DNA of 64,000 nucleotides from Lactuca virosa (Eukaryota > Streptophyta > Magnoliopsida > Asterales > Asteraceae). The position numbers and the translations under genes were made by a program. The stretch lies in the NCBI GenBank assembly GCA_928212115.1, contig CAKMRJ010005523.1, positions 143,364,501 to 143,428,500 on the forward strand, read 5' to 3'. Of the stretch, positions 45,367-57,168 are shown in pieces. Below the pieces are notes generated by a model. It saw only the letters and a program-made list of their open reading frames with translations. It was not told the DNA's origin and ran no database searches. The first letter of the stretch is position 1. Every line of letters starts with the position of its first letter.

Positions 45367-47117
45367 AAATACCCCATACTTAGCCTTTGCTTGCCCCCAA
45401 GCAAATTTTACTTTTATTTTACCAATATCGTACTAAACAATCCATTTAAAACTCAGCCATTATGTCAAGACCTCAACGCATGCATTTGTGTCTAAAATTT
45501 TCCAAAAGTACCCCCCCATACTTTAAATACTCACAATCTTCATAAACACTTGCCCACTTTTTCCGAACAATGCTCATTTTATGCAACCCTCCGAATCCAT
45601 CCGCAGAAAACCTCCTAACCTCAAGGTATTTTTAGTTGAGCAACCTAAGCATACATAATCTAGAATTACAATTTATGATACCACTATGGAGCTCTTTTGG
45701 AATTCTTCACTTTCTTGATAATTTGATCTTTGATTTCTTTGAATTCACCACCTTATTTAATTTGATTTCTTGGTATCTTCAACTTTTTGAATTTCTTGGA
45801 ATTTTGATCTTTTGATCTTCACTTTATTTGCTCCAAAATTCTTCAAACTTTTCTTGCAATTCTCTCTCTCTTTTTTTATTACATGTACCTCGCTTTTTTC
45901 ACTCAAAACCTACATGCTTAAGCAGAGGCGCTCAACCTCAACCTTTATTGGTTAATGATAATAATTTTCCTGGATACATTTCAGGTTTAGGCTGCTAAAC
46001 ATATTGCATCCCTCAAACCAAGCGGGGTTATGTTTTTGTTCCATGATTTCACTAAAATAAGGGAGGCCACAAATGCACTATAACGTGTATTGGCTCAACT
46101 AAACATTTGAGTTCTCATCGGATCATCTCATACAATATTAGCAAAAATTTTAAATTATCACTAGATTTTTCTAAATTAAACTATTATTTCAAGTTTTTAA
46201 ATTTTCAAATTTACCTAATCTAGCAATTTTTAATTTTCCAATTTAAATTCCTTTTTCGACCCCCTACCCCACACTTATTTCATACAATGCCCTCATTGTA
46301 TGCTAAAACGAATTAAGCACATAAAAAGGGAGAAAAAAAGAAACAGACTCCCCTGGGTAGTTGTGGCGAGATCGAATGGGGCTGCTACAAGTTGCTCCAA
46401 ACATTGCTGAAAGACTGGAAACTGGAACTGCTACTTCTGAATTTTCAAGAACGCCGACTTCTAAGATGTGGTGCAACGATTGCAAATAAATGCAATATGT
46501 AGTAACCATGACGTGGGAAAGTGTCAACCACGTCGTCTCGTCGAGAGATGTGAAATCTAAACATGGCCACAATGTGAAAATCGTTGGTCACATCGTCATA
46601 TCAAGAATGGCAGCCTCTTCTCGCGATGAAAACTCCCCACGACATAGGAAAGTGTCAACCATATCGTGGCAGCCGGGATGATACTTCTACCTCGCGTCAA
46701 AAGAAAACACTATGGTGTGGGAACAGCTCATCCATACCATAAGATTCAAAATATAGTAAAAATGCCACTCTTCTAAATAATCTCTCACGAAATCAACACG
46801 CACCCCACACTTATGTAAAATCGTGGGTCTTGACCATAATCTTCGAACTCTCACACGGCTCTCTCTAGCAACAGTCGGACCTAGCTGCTGAACTTACTGC
46901 CAGCTTTCTAAGGGCGAAAATTCTGCAAAGATCTAAACAACCAAGGAGCATCAACATGGAAAACAAAAGTAAAACAACCTAAATTAAACTAATTACATAC
47001 CAAATAAAAATACTAATACTAAGCAACGCAAAAAAATAAACTAAAAATAACACAAAAAATTAAAAAAAAAATAAAAAAGGATAAAATAAATCACTCGTCA
47101 TCCTCGTCACCGTGCTG
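45367..47117 (-). other. Element F region between gag ORF and 3' LTR
   Basis: The polypurine tract lies at 45367-45381, next to the LTR. The rest is AT-rich and non-coding. I searched for pol motifs and saw none. The stretch 46420-46680 is less AT-rich but has only short open frames. Confidence 0.6.
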
Positions 47118-48392
47118 CTATGTCCCAGATGTACCGGCTTCATCAGAGCGTGACTGGAATGGCGGAGGAAAAGGAACCGGGTACTGAAATCCCTGGTGGG
47201 CAAAAAATGCGGTCAGCGCATCCCCATACCACTGCTGCCGTCTCTCTACGTGTGCAACACGCTCACCCAGACTCTGAAATCCCTCGTCAATGCGTTGAAA
47301 TCCCTCGTCCACGCGTTGGGCCAGGTAACGTATATCAATCTCTGGTTCAGGTCCCTGCTGCGCTCCTCGAGGAGCAGGTCTACGCCGCTGGGCTCGTCGC
47401 GGCTGTGGCTCGACTGCACCCTCCTCGTCGGCCACGTCATCTGGTCGTACCCGTAAGACACCATCCTCGCCCCGCTCAAATACACGCATCGACTCCAACA
47501 ACTGAAGGCTCATCGGCCTCATATCATGAAACACCATCGATCTCGTAATCTCGCGCGTCAACAACTGATAGGATCGAGCTAATCGTGTGATAAAATGCCC
47601 CCCGCAAATCGGGTTATCCTCCCGAAGTCCCCTGGCCCTCCTACCCAAATAAGCAGCTAAAGCAATTGGAAGGTTTAGGTGCTTCCCTGGAGTAACAAGC
47701 GCCCATAAGAAATACAAGTCTGTAGAAGGCACTCTCTCACTATTCTTATGGTGCGTGAGAGACATGGAAATCAGACGGTGGAGCAATCTATATGTGGTAG
47801 ACCGAATCATCCTCCCCCGTGCAATAGATGGTGTGTACACTCCCTCAGTAATCTCTGCCCAGAAAGTGTTTTCATTGTAGTCATCTGGCCGGCCCGTGAG
47901 GCAATCAGCAAGGAATGCCGGGAAGTGGACATTCCTCGTCTCGTCTACTGTATATATCCCAACTCGAGTGGCAAGCTCAATCACACTGCACTCCCGACTC
48001 ACACCACCCAGTCTAAAAGAAAAGGCTGTCCTATCATCGGGTGTCTTCCTAGGGTCATAGGAAACTGTAGCATAAAACTCCAGCAAAACTTCCCGATACA
48101 CAGGCTCCTGGATCCTGAACAATCTTGCCCAACCCTGACATACGAACAAAGGCACGCCACTCGCGTCCGAGTGGGTGTATTGCAAAAAATTCTCGATCAG
48201 CGCATCAAGTCCAGTCTGGGCCGCCAATTCCCAATCAAATGAAGGTGCTATGTCAATCTCCTTAGTAAGCAGCAGACTCAGATTTCTCACATATTTGGCT
48301 CGGGTTTCATTGTTTAGAGTTTGCGGGAATTGCAAGAAACGGTGATCGGTCACGTCCTCGGGTGGGTTGGTTCTTTGAGTTCTACGAGCCAT
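47118..48392 (-). CDS. Gag-like ORF of element F (Athila-type ORF1 similarity)
   Basis: This is an intact frame of about 424 codons, starting at the Met of MARRTQRTNPPEDV; the upstream extension to 48500 lacks supporting features. The central part (VPLFVCQGWARLFRIQEPVYREVLLEFYA, the block FSFRLGGVSRECSVIELATRVGIY and RGRMIRSTTYRLLHRLI) resembles ORF1/gag proteins of Athila-like elements, from memory. The C-terminus has a basic linker (RRAQRRRPAPRGAQ) and a short repeated coil VDEGFQRIDEGFQSLGERV. No zinc knuckle is seen. Its intactness in an otherwise degenerate region suggests recent transposition. The exact family is uncertain. Confidence 0.7.
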   Translation of the reverse strand: MARRTQRTNPPEDVTDHRFLQFPQTLNNETRAKYVRNLSLLLTKEIDIAPSFDWELAAQTGLDALIENFLQYTHSDASGVPLFVCQGWARLFRIQEPVYREVLLEFYATVSYDPRKTPDDRTAFSFRLGGVSRECSVIELATRVGIYTVDETRNVHFPAFLADCLTGRPDDYNENTFWAEITEGVYTPSIARGRMIRSTTYRLLHRLISMSLTHHKNSERVPSTDLYFLWALVTPGKHLNLPIALAAYLGRRARGLREDNPICGGHFITRLARSYQLLTREITRSMVFHDMRPMSLQLLESMRVFERGEDGVLRVRPDDVADEEGAVEPQPRRAQRRRPAPRGAQQGPEPEIDIRYLAQRVDEGFQRIDEGFQSLGERVAHVERRQQWYGDALTAFFAHQGFQYPVPFPPPFQSRSDEAGTSGT

Positions 48393-48500
48393 AATCTGTG
48401 AAAATACAAACAACACAAAACCAAAACAAAATACCACAGCATTAAACAGAATTATATGAAAAATATGGGTGCTGGTATGGGCTATACGCTGGGCGTACAT

Positions 48501-49930
48501 CCAGCATACGCTGGGCGTATGTCCTGTTTCACGAAGCTGTCCCCCTGCTCATTCAAAGGCCATACAATACACTCCAACAAACTACGCAGGAGTATTCTAC
48601 AAGATATTCAAATAAAATGGGGTAAAAATCCCCTGTTGTTATAAAATCAATACCCATGACAAAGCTTTCAAATTAAGCATATACACAGGTAGTAAATACT
48701 CCAGGGGACGGGATATCGAACACATGGGGGGGGGGCATATCGAACATACAACTGCGTGGTTCAAGGCAGTAAAAAAAATCGAAGAGAGTATAGGCGTACG
48801 CTAGGCGTCCGTCCCCAAGCTCAAATCGGTGGTCATGGGACGGGATTAAGACCAAATTAGGTCCTAGGGTTTAGTCTATTGATCGAAATCGGTCTATTTA
48901 AGCCATAATCAGTCATACATTTGTGAAATCGTCCACTAATTCGAAAAATACATGAACCCTAGATTTCGAACAAAGGCATAATGCAGCTTATTTCATCGAT
49001 TAAACACAAATCAAAGCCATTGAGTAACCGAATAACATACCTGTGTGTCGAATGATAACTAATTCTTGGGAGATTTTTGGGAGTGCTTGTCGTCACAGTA
49101 CGCGGCGAAGGAAAAGAGAATTGAAAGAATAACAAAAAAAAGTCAAAGGGTAAACAGATATAACCTGTCGTTGATTTACGCTGGGCGTAAGGAAAAGTTA
49201 CGCTGGGCGTAACCCCAACTCCGTGAAAAGGCCATCCGCGATCAATGGTTCATTACGCTTGGCGTAAATTAAAATTACGCTGGGCGTAATTTTAGCTGAA
49301 ATATTTCCTTTACCTTATTTGAAATTCCCCTTTTTTTTCAACTAATTAATTTGGGAGACTTATAATTATTATTAATTAATTTTTTTTTCTTTTAATTGCT
49401 TCAACAACAGCCATGACTTTCCGATGAGTGACATTTAAAAAAAATGAGACGTCATAATCACTTGTCTTTGTCGAGGTCAAACAACAACGGTTGATCAAAA
49501 ACCTTTGCACGCAAGAATTGGTTTGCGAAAACAACCACTTTCGGGACCCGTTAGAATATTTCATTTGTTTTCTTCGCACCTTTAACTAAAAGTAGAACAA
49601 GAGGTGACCTAACTAGTCAAGAACAGCAAGAGCTCGGTCTTCTACTTAACCACCACAATACGCCTTGCTATACTACGTCCCATGGATTGAGTTGGACAAA
49701 TCAACAAAGTAGTAGGCTAAGCAGGTCAAGAATTCCCTAATCGCTTGCATTATCGAAACCCATGCAAAAGGTAAGGTCAATCAATGTGTACGATCCCAAA
49801 TTCCTACAATTAACAACAAGAACCTTCCCGACAAGTGAAATGATATCAACGAAAATAAAACTAAAAATAAAAACTGACTAAAAATAAAAAAAAACGAATA
49901 ATCAAATAAACTAAATTAATTAAACGCCGT
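48501..49930 (-). other. Element F leader between primer site and gag ORF
   Basis: Non-coding. It contains TACGCTGGGCGTA-type motifs at about 48485-48520, 48788-48808, 49177-49213 and 49253-49287, a G run at 48727-48736 and an AT-rich stretch at 49320-49390. Confidence 0.6.
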
Positions 49931-49948
49931 TCCCCGGCAACGGCGCCA
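49931..49948 (-). other. Primer-binding site of element F
   Basis: The minus strand reads TGGCGCCGTTGCCGGGGA, the tRNA-Asp type site known from the Athila/Tat/Ogre lineages. It lies six bases inside the 5' LTR, and differs from the Met-tRNA type of all other elements here. Confidence 0.9.
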
Positions 49949-49954
49949 AAAACT

Positions 49955-51350
49955 TGATGTGCACAAAAGTACCCACTAATTTTAATATTTATAACCTAAC
50001 AAACTTAGACTAACTATGCACTTATAGGCAGTGTACCTAGTCAGATTACAGTATAGCTTAGGTAAGTCGGGTGTCGATCACAGGGAACGGTGGTGAATTA
50101 ATTTAAAATATTTGATTATAGGTTACAGGTCGCACGAAAAGAATAAAGAAGTGATTTAATAAATCTCAAACGAATAATTAATTAACAACTCTCGATAAAC
50201 TAACAGGAAAGCAAATCTCTTCAGGTACTTTGGTTTAGATAAATTACACCTTAAAAACATAGACAATTGCATACACAAATTCATTTATTCATGTTCACCG
50301 ATTCCTAAGATGATTAGATTCGCGTTCACTATAACTAATCCTTTAGCAAACAAGTCAATTCAAACAGTGATCAGTTGGTTAAACTAACATGCTTCCTAGT
50401 GTTCAGTTCGTATCAAGCAGGACTTGTAAATATAGTTAATCAAATTGGTCGTTCAATTAACCTCTTGTTGATGGTCATCAGACAAGGCTTACACATTAAC
50501 TTACTTATTCTCAAGTTAATCCTAGTTTCACATACGCTATTCCTAGTCATATAATCTTGATGGTCATCAAAATCATAAGAGACAAGCAATCAAGCAGATG
50601 TTCATACAACTCAATTTACTTAATAATTAACAGCAAATAATTATCATTAACACGTAAGGATCTTTTAACAAGCTTGGCAAGATAAATTAAACATAAATAA
50701 ACAATTCAATATAGCAATTAGTCTAATAATCAAAGCTTCATTCAATCATAAACGCAAAGTAAAAGGTTTTTACACCTAAATCAGAAACTAAACACATAAT
50801 AGTAACACAATGGAATGCTAAACATGGTCACGTTAACAACCCATATGATTACCAACATGTATCCGCTCTCCAATCCTTCCGATCTCCGCTCCCGTTAGCT
50901 TAACGGCCTTCCGGCCGCCTTCTAGACCCTCAAAACGGCTTAACAGAAGTTAATTATCGACTAAATTAAGTTGGAAGTCGAATCCCCTTCTGGTTAGCTG
51001 ATAATCGCTTTTTATAACATTTGGGACCGACTTACGTATGCTGGGCGTAAGTCGGTTTACGCTGGGCGTAGATAGAAGTCCACCGCAATTAGGAAGCCTG
51101 GATAAACACCCAGTACGCTGGGCGTAACCATAAACTACGCTGGGCGTAATTGCACTTTTCATCATTTTTATTCTTTTAGCTTCGAAACCCGATTTCCGCT
51201 CCAGTCTTTTCTTTTCCGCTCTAACGACAACTAATTGCTGCAAATCATAATTCAAAGCAATATAAGTACCTTTTAGTTCTAAAAGAGAATAATAAAGGCC
51301 AAAATATTAAGATATAATGCATAAAAATATATATAAAAATACACATATCA
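49955..51350 (-). repeat. 5' LTR of element F
   Basis: Nearly identical to 43970-45366, with TGAT...ATCA ends. Four TACGCTGGGCGTA-type motifs lie between 51037 and 51148, in the U3 part relative to minus-strand transcription. Confidence 0.9.
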
Positions 51351-51355
51351 GTGAA

Positions 51356-51896
51356 TAAGGTGCTAACCCATGAAATTACACTTTGCACTTTGATTAAGTC
51401 GTTAGTGGAGCGTGTGTGGTTAACCGGCACACTAACTTGGACTTAACAAGGTAGGCAAAGGGTGACTTAAGGTTTTTTATAGGTCGGTGGAGCGCGTGTG
51501 GTTTACCGACACATCGATTAAGTGAAAAACATTAAGGGTACCAAGTAATTTGCATGGTTACTTCACACCTTGTTTTGTGATCCTCGGTATCCTAGTCACA
51601 AAACATGAAGGGCACACTCGAGATTGAAACATGCCATTGAAAAAGTTCAATGGATCTCAAAAGAATCTAGGAGTTTTTGAAAACCAAATACAACCTAATA
51701 ATTTATATTTCGTTTTCATGGTGGAAATTGGTGATTCGTCATTCACCTACCTTTCAAATATGTTTTAGCTTAGATAACGGCATCCCTCTTCTAAGTTATA
51801 ATATATTGTGATTGGATCCTAGCCTTAATATTACATTTGGGTGTTTTATTAAGGACTATCCTTATATCTAAACTAAACTTGTTTTCTTATTTTCAG
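51356..51896 (+). other. Element E leader, second part, ending in an acceptor-like site
   Basis: Non-coding continuation of the E leader, with two copies of gtggagcgNgtgtggttNaccg near 51402 and 51485. It ends TTGTTTTCTTATTTTCAG directly before the gag ATG. Confidence 0.6.
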
Positions 51897-53165
51897 ATGT
51901 CTTCCAACAATGCTGCTCCTGGCTCAAACCCTACTGGCTCCTTCTCTCTCATGAACCTTTATGGGAGAGTCATCTTTGATGGATCCAACTTTACTGATTG
52001 GATCAGAAACATCAGGATGGTCACTCGCTACGAGAACAAAGAATATGTTCTCGACAAGGAGCTTAAGATACCTGAGCCAATTGCTACTCCTGAGGAGTTT
52101 GCTGAATATGAGGCACATGAAAGAGATGCTACCAAAGTGGCATGCATCATGATGGCCACTATGTCAGCCGAGCTCCAAAAGTCCTATGAGGACTACTATC
52201 CTTTTGAGATGCACCAGGATTTGATGGACCGCTACCATCAGAGTGCTCGTCAAGAGCGATATGAAATCATCTCCTCCATGATAACAACCCGAATGAAAGA
52301 TGGTGAACCCATCATGGGCCACATGCAGAAAATGCAGAGGTATGTGGACCGTTTGATGAAGCTGAATGTGAACTTCCCATAGGAGTTAGCAATAGATATC
52401 ATTTTGCACTCCTTACCATCGTGTTATGATCAATTCTGCATGACATACCACATGAACAAGGAAGAAGTCACCCTCAGCAAACTTCAAGGACTCCTAAAGA
52501 CCGTAGAATCAGGTCTTAAAGGTAAGTCGGTTGTTACCACTCCTACTCCTACTCCAAACTCCGCAACTGTCCTGGCAATCAGGAAAGGTAGAGGGGAGAA
52601 GAGGAAGAACCCTTCGAAGGGTACCAAGGGTAAGACCCTTGATGGATCCTCATCAAGCGGAACCAAGAAAGGTTTCGTCACTCCTTCTGTTGACCCAAAA
52701 GAGGCTGAATGCTTCTATTTCCATGAAAAGGCACACTGGAAGCGGAACTGCCCAAAGTACCAGCAAGATTTGAAGGATGGGAAAGTGAAACCCAACCATG
52801 TAGATATTTACACTATATTATCTAATAACTCACCTTATTCTAACTCTTGGGTCCTTGATACCAGTTGCGGTATTCATATTTGTTCTGATTTGCAGGGACT
52901 AAGAAGAAGTGAGAATGTGGAGCATGGAAAGATAAACTTGATCATGGGGAATAAGAAAGTTTCACCTGTCACCAAGATTGGAGTTTATACTTTGTTGCTA
53001 AGTAGTGGGTTTACTTTAGATTTGAATAAATGTTGTTATTCGACTGAAATGTCAAGAAATGTTATTTCCTTTCATGCTTTTTACAAACAATGTTTTACCT
53101 TTTCTTTTGATAATGAAGTTGGTGGAATAAATGCTTTCTTTAATAATGTGTTTTATTTTAAAGCA
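51897..53165 (+). pseudogene. Element E gag and protease region, broken
   Basis: This is a Ty1/copia gag starting MSSNNAAPGSNPTGS. It has the capsid blocks NLYGRVIFDGSNFTDWI and YHQSARQERYEIISSM, and then a TAG at 52380 where the frame otherwise continues. Next come a basic linker, a zinc knuckle remnant (CFYFHEKAHWKRNC) and the protease region with WVLDTSCGIHI, where other copia proteases have a D-S/T-G-A/C triad. A frameshift near 53165 leads into the integrase frame. Confidence 0.85.
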
Positions 53166-55944
53166 TTACATTTGTGATGGTGTGTATGAAGTTGTGTCTG
53201 TTGTAGATAATTTAGGAAATAATGTGTTGTGTATTGATTCTACTAATGATAATAACTTGGATAAAGCATCATTATGGCATTGTCGTATTGGACATGTAAG
53301 CAAGAAACGTATAGGCCAACTCCAAAAGGATGGAGTCTTAGAGTCATTTGACCTAAAGTTAGATGATAGTTGTGAATCATGTTTACTTGGAAAAATGACA
53401 AAGTCACCCTTCACAGGTTTGTGTGCTAGGGGTGAAGGTTTGTTGGATCTAGTGCACACGGATGTATGTGGACCCTTCAAAACTGCCACAAGGGATGCTA
53501 ATCGTTATTATGTGACTTTTACAGATGATTATAGTAGATATGGATATGTCTACTTAATCAAGCATAAGTCGAGACTTTCGAAAGGTTTAAAGAGTTTAAA
53601 CAGGAAGTAGATAATCAATTGGGCAGGAACATTAAGATGCTTCGATCCGATCGTGGTGGTGAGTATCTTAGTACAAAGTTCCTCGACTATCTTAGGGAAT
53701 GTGGGGTTGTCTCACAATTGACACCTCCCAGGACACCACAGTTGAATGGTGTAGCTGAGAGGCGTAATCGAACCTTGTTGGACATGGTTCGTTCCATGAT
53801 GAGTCGAGCTTCGCTACCAATCTCATTCTGGGGGTATGCCTTAGACACTGCCGCCCATATCCTTAATCTGGTACCTACAATGAAGGTTACCAAAATACCT
53901 CACGAGATGTGGACTGGAAAAGTTCCTAGTCTAGCACACATCAAGATCTGGGGTTGCGAAGCTTTCGTGAGACGCGAGACTCACGACAAGCTTGAACCTC
54001 AAAGTGAGAGGTGTATTTTCATCGGCTACCCACATAAATCCTTTGGTTACCTCTTCTACAGACCCAGTGAGAATGTGGTCTTTGTAGCAAGGAGGTGTGT
54101 CTTTCGAGAGAGAGAGTTTATAAGCCAAGGAAACAGTGGGAGGCAAACTGACCTTGAAGAAATTCAAGAGTCAAGTGGTGAAGGAACCTCAAACCCTAGC
54201 AGTCAACCTGAGGAGGAAACTCCTGTTGATCCAGTTGACAAGTCTGTACCTCTGAGGCGTTCCACAAGGGTTAGGAATGCACCTGAGCACTACTATGGTT
54301 TCCATATTACTGCGGAAGGTGAGACACTTATCAGTGATGAGACACTGGTAAGTCTGGATGAACCTAACAGCTATGTGGAAGCCATGGCAGGCCCCGAGTC
54401 TGCCAAATGGAAAGAGGCAATGGACAGCGAGATACAGTCCATGTATGACAATCAAGTCTGGAACTTGGTTGACAATGTACCAGGTCGTAAGACAGTAGGG
54501 TGCAAATGGATCTTCAAGAAGAAGACCGACATGGATGGTAATATACACACTTATAAGGCGCGACTGGTTGCAAAGGGCTTTTCTCAAACTCCAGGAGTTG
54601 ATTATGATGAGACCTTTTCACCAGTAGCCAAGATTAAGTCTATTAGGGTGTTGTTAGCCATTGCTGCATTTCATGACTATGAAATTTGACAAATGAATGT
54701 CAAAACCGCTTTCCTTAATGGAAAGTTGGCTGAGGATGTTTACATGAATCAACCAGAGGGTTTTGTCAGTACAGAGAACCCTAACAGAGTATGTAAGCTT
54801 GAGAAATCCATTTATGGATTAAAGCAAGCACCTCGCAGATGGAATCTTTGCTTTGATGAGAAAGTCAAAGAGTTTGGCTTTTCGAGAAGTGAAGATGAAT
54901 CTTGTGTATATGTCAAGGCTAGTGGGAGTATAGTTAGCTTTTTGGTATTGTATGTGGATAACATACTACTCATCGGAAATGACATCCTAACCTTGCAGGA
55001 AGTGAAGTCCTGGCTTGGGAAGTGTTTTGCTATGAAAGACCTAGGAGAAGCTGCCTATATTCTAGGGATAAGGATTCTGAGAGACCGGAGTAAAAGACTA
55101 ATTGGACTTAGTCAAAGTACATACTTGGATTTAGGTGCTGAAGAGGTTCAGCATGTAAGATTCCAAGAAAGGAGAGTTACCCATCCAGAGTAACGCTAGA
55201 TTGAGTAAGACTCAGAGCCCGAGTACCGAGGTTGCGATAGCAGAAATGAGTCGGGTACCTTATGCTTCTGTAGTAGGCTCGATCATGTATGTTATGACCT
55301 GCAGTCGACCTGATGTAGCCTTTGCTTTGAGCATGGTTAGTAGGTATCAGGGGAACCCTGGTAAGGCTCACTGGACGGCGGTAAAGAACATTCTCAAGTA
55401 CCTGCGGAGGACTAAGGACTGGGTCCTTACCCTTGGTGGGAGTGATGACTTGAGAGTTGTAGGGTATAGTGATGCTAGTTTCCAGACTGATAGGGATAAT
55501 TTCCGCTCTCAGTTGGGCTGGGTCTTTACCTTAAACGGAGGAGCAATCTCTTGGAAAAGTTCCAAGCAGGAGACAGTGGCTGATTCAACTTGTGAATCAG
55601 AGTATATAGCGGCAAGCGAGGCAGCAAAGGAGGCGATATGGCTAAAGAACTTCATTGGAGACCTTGGAGTTGTACCAGCTATAAAGAAGCCCATAGAGAT
55701 TTTCTGTGATAGTGAAAGTGTTGTTGCCTTAGCAAAGGAACCAAGGGATCACGGGAGATCCAGACACATTGACAGAAAATACCATTTCATCAGACATCGA
55801 ATAGAGGAAGGACTCCTCGCGGCAAAGAGGGTATCATCGGATGAGAACCTGGCAGATCCCCTCACGAAGGGACTGGGTAGGGTTAAGCATCTCCAGCAGG
55901 CAAGGAGCATAGGGCTGAAGGATGATATTAGTTTTAGTAGTTAG
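53166..55944 (+). pseudogene. Element E integrase, reverse transcriptase and RNase H, broken
   Basis: Domains in order are GAG-pre-integrase (ASLWHCRIGHVSKKRI), integrase (DLVHTDVCGPF, HTD catalytic region, RSDRGGEYLS and RNRTLLDMVRSM), RT (KWIFKKKTDMDGN, ARLVAKGFSQTPGVDY, MNVKTAFLNG, SIYGLKQAPRRWN, LYVDN at the YVDD site) and RNase H (SEYIAASEAAKEAIWLKNF, NLADPLTKGL). Breaks are a frameshift near 53570, a TGA at 54687 and a frameshift with a stop near 55130-55160. The second catalytic Asp of YVDD is Asn. Confidence 0.88.
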
Positions 55945-56781
55945 ATAGTTTTGAAATTTGTAAAGTGTAATTGACATTTGATGATGAATAAAAGTTGTGT
56001 TTATTTATGAGCAAAGTGTGGCTATCTTATGTCAATCGTTTACTATTATTCTTTTGCATGTTTTGACTTCCAGAATAGTTATGTTGTGTTTTACATATTA
56101 TACAAATTATCCACAGTCAGTCATATGTTGGAAGTAGATATGAATTAAGACTGTCATGAGTTGGTTGTAGAGGTCTAAGATGTTGGACATGGCCTCAACA
56201 CTCATGAGTGCTCATAAGTTCTGAGTATTGGATTCAACCCACGCTCGCTGGTATCACTTCATGGAATTTATCTCGAGTGATCGCGAGACGGTAATATCAT
56301 ATAAGTCTTGAAACCTAGAGATATGTCTTGTTGTCTATGAGTTGGTTATACATTGATCGTGCGAAAACGCATTGGTAACTCGATGTTATAAAACGTGTGT
56401 TTGTGTATGATTTAACAAGTAGTAGAACAAGCATATAAGTCAAAGTTTATCTGTTTCTTCTTGGATTAGAAGCGATATCTGGGCCCCTCGATGATTTTGT
56501 TTTGACCTATGTACCGGGCCCGGTCAGACTATTGATGTGTTCAATTAAGTTCTATGTCAAACAATCGGAAATCGGGAAACAAACTGCTGGACAAAAGTAA
56601 GACATTGTTCCATGTATTTGTCCAGCTGATATCTAGAACAGAGGATTATATGATCACTTATCTGAAATACCGTATCATCATCTTCTCAGTTCCGAGAAAC
56701 CTTGAAAAGAGCTACAATTGCTGATCGGTTCCTGAAGTCATACTTGCAGTTATAGTTATTAGACTTATCCAAGTGGGAGAC
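55945..56781 (+). other. 3' untranslated region and polypurine tract of element E
   Basis: Non-coding. It ends in AAGTGGGAGAC directly before the 3' LTR, a typical copia polypurine tract. No genes are seen. Confidence 0.75.
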
Positions 56782-57168
56782 TGTTGGATAAGGTGTCTAA
56801 GTCCATAACTATTTCTGGTATGTACTTAACCCGACCAGGCATGGTCCATTTGGGTTGCATGGCATCATGCATTTGGATAGACTAAATGAGAGAAATAACA
56901 CTTGTGGTTTATTAATATATTATAAGTTCTAATATATTAATAGTATTATTTATTAGTATTGATCAAGAATTAATTAAGTGATCAAAAGATGACTAATTAA
57001 ATATATGGGTTGATTATGTAAATCATCCATAACTTGTATAGTGGGCTAAAAGGCTCCATGGATTATCAAGTTGGGTTAAACCCATTGGATGCTCCATGGA
57101 GGCTCCATGGGAGTTACAAACCCATGGGTCATGGAAATGAAGAGTCATGTCACATTAGGGTTTACATG
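56782..57168 (+). repeat. Truncated 3' LTR of element E
   Basis: The first 387 bp match 42191-42577 with few differences. At 57168 the LTR stops (5' LTR continues gtgtaaccc) and element C RNase H begins. The missing half of the LTR and about 1.1 kb of C are lost in one deletion. Confidence 0.9.

Larger units (their letters stand above)
43970..51350 (-). mobile_element. Element F: gag-only LTR retrotransposon with Athila/Tat-type primer site
   Basis: Two LTRs of about 1.4 kb (43970-45366 and 49955-51350) enclose 4.6 kb. The perfect target duplication gtgaa lies at 43965-43969 and 51351-51355. The minus-strand primer-binding site TGGCGCCGTTGCCGGGGA and purine tract AAGTATGGGGTATTT set the orientation. 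The only long protein is a gag-like ORF (47118-48392). No protease, RT or integrase is visible, so it must depend on another element: a terminal-repeat-with-gag type. By eye the LTRs differ at only about 15 positions, so it is the youngest large insertion here. Confidence 0.88.

Noticed and set aside
47748..48242. Plus-strand open frame of 164 codons
   Set aside because: Antisense shadow of the F gag ORF.
48393..48500. N-terminal extension of the F gag ORF from an upstream Met
   Set aside because: The extension is hydrophobic and of low complexity, and the Met at 48392 gives a more typical basic gag start.
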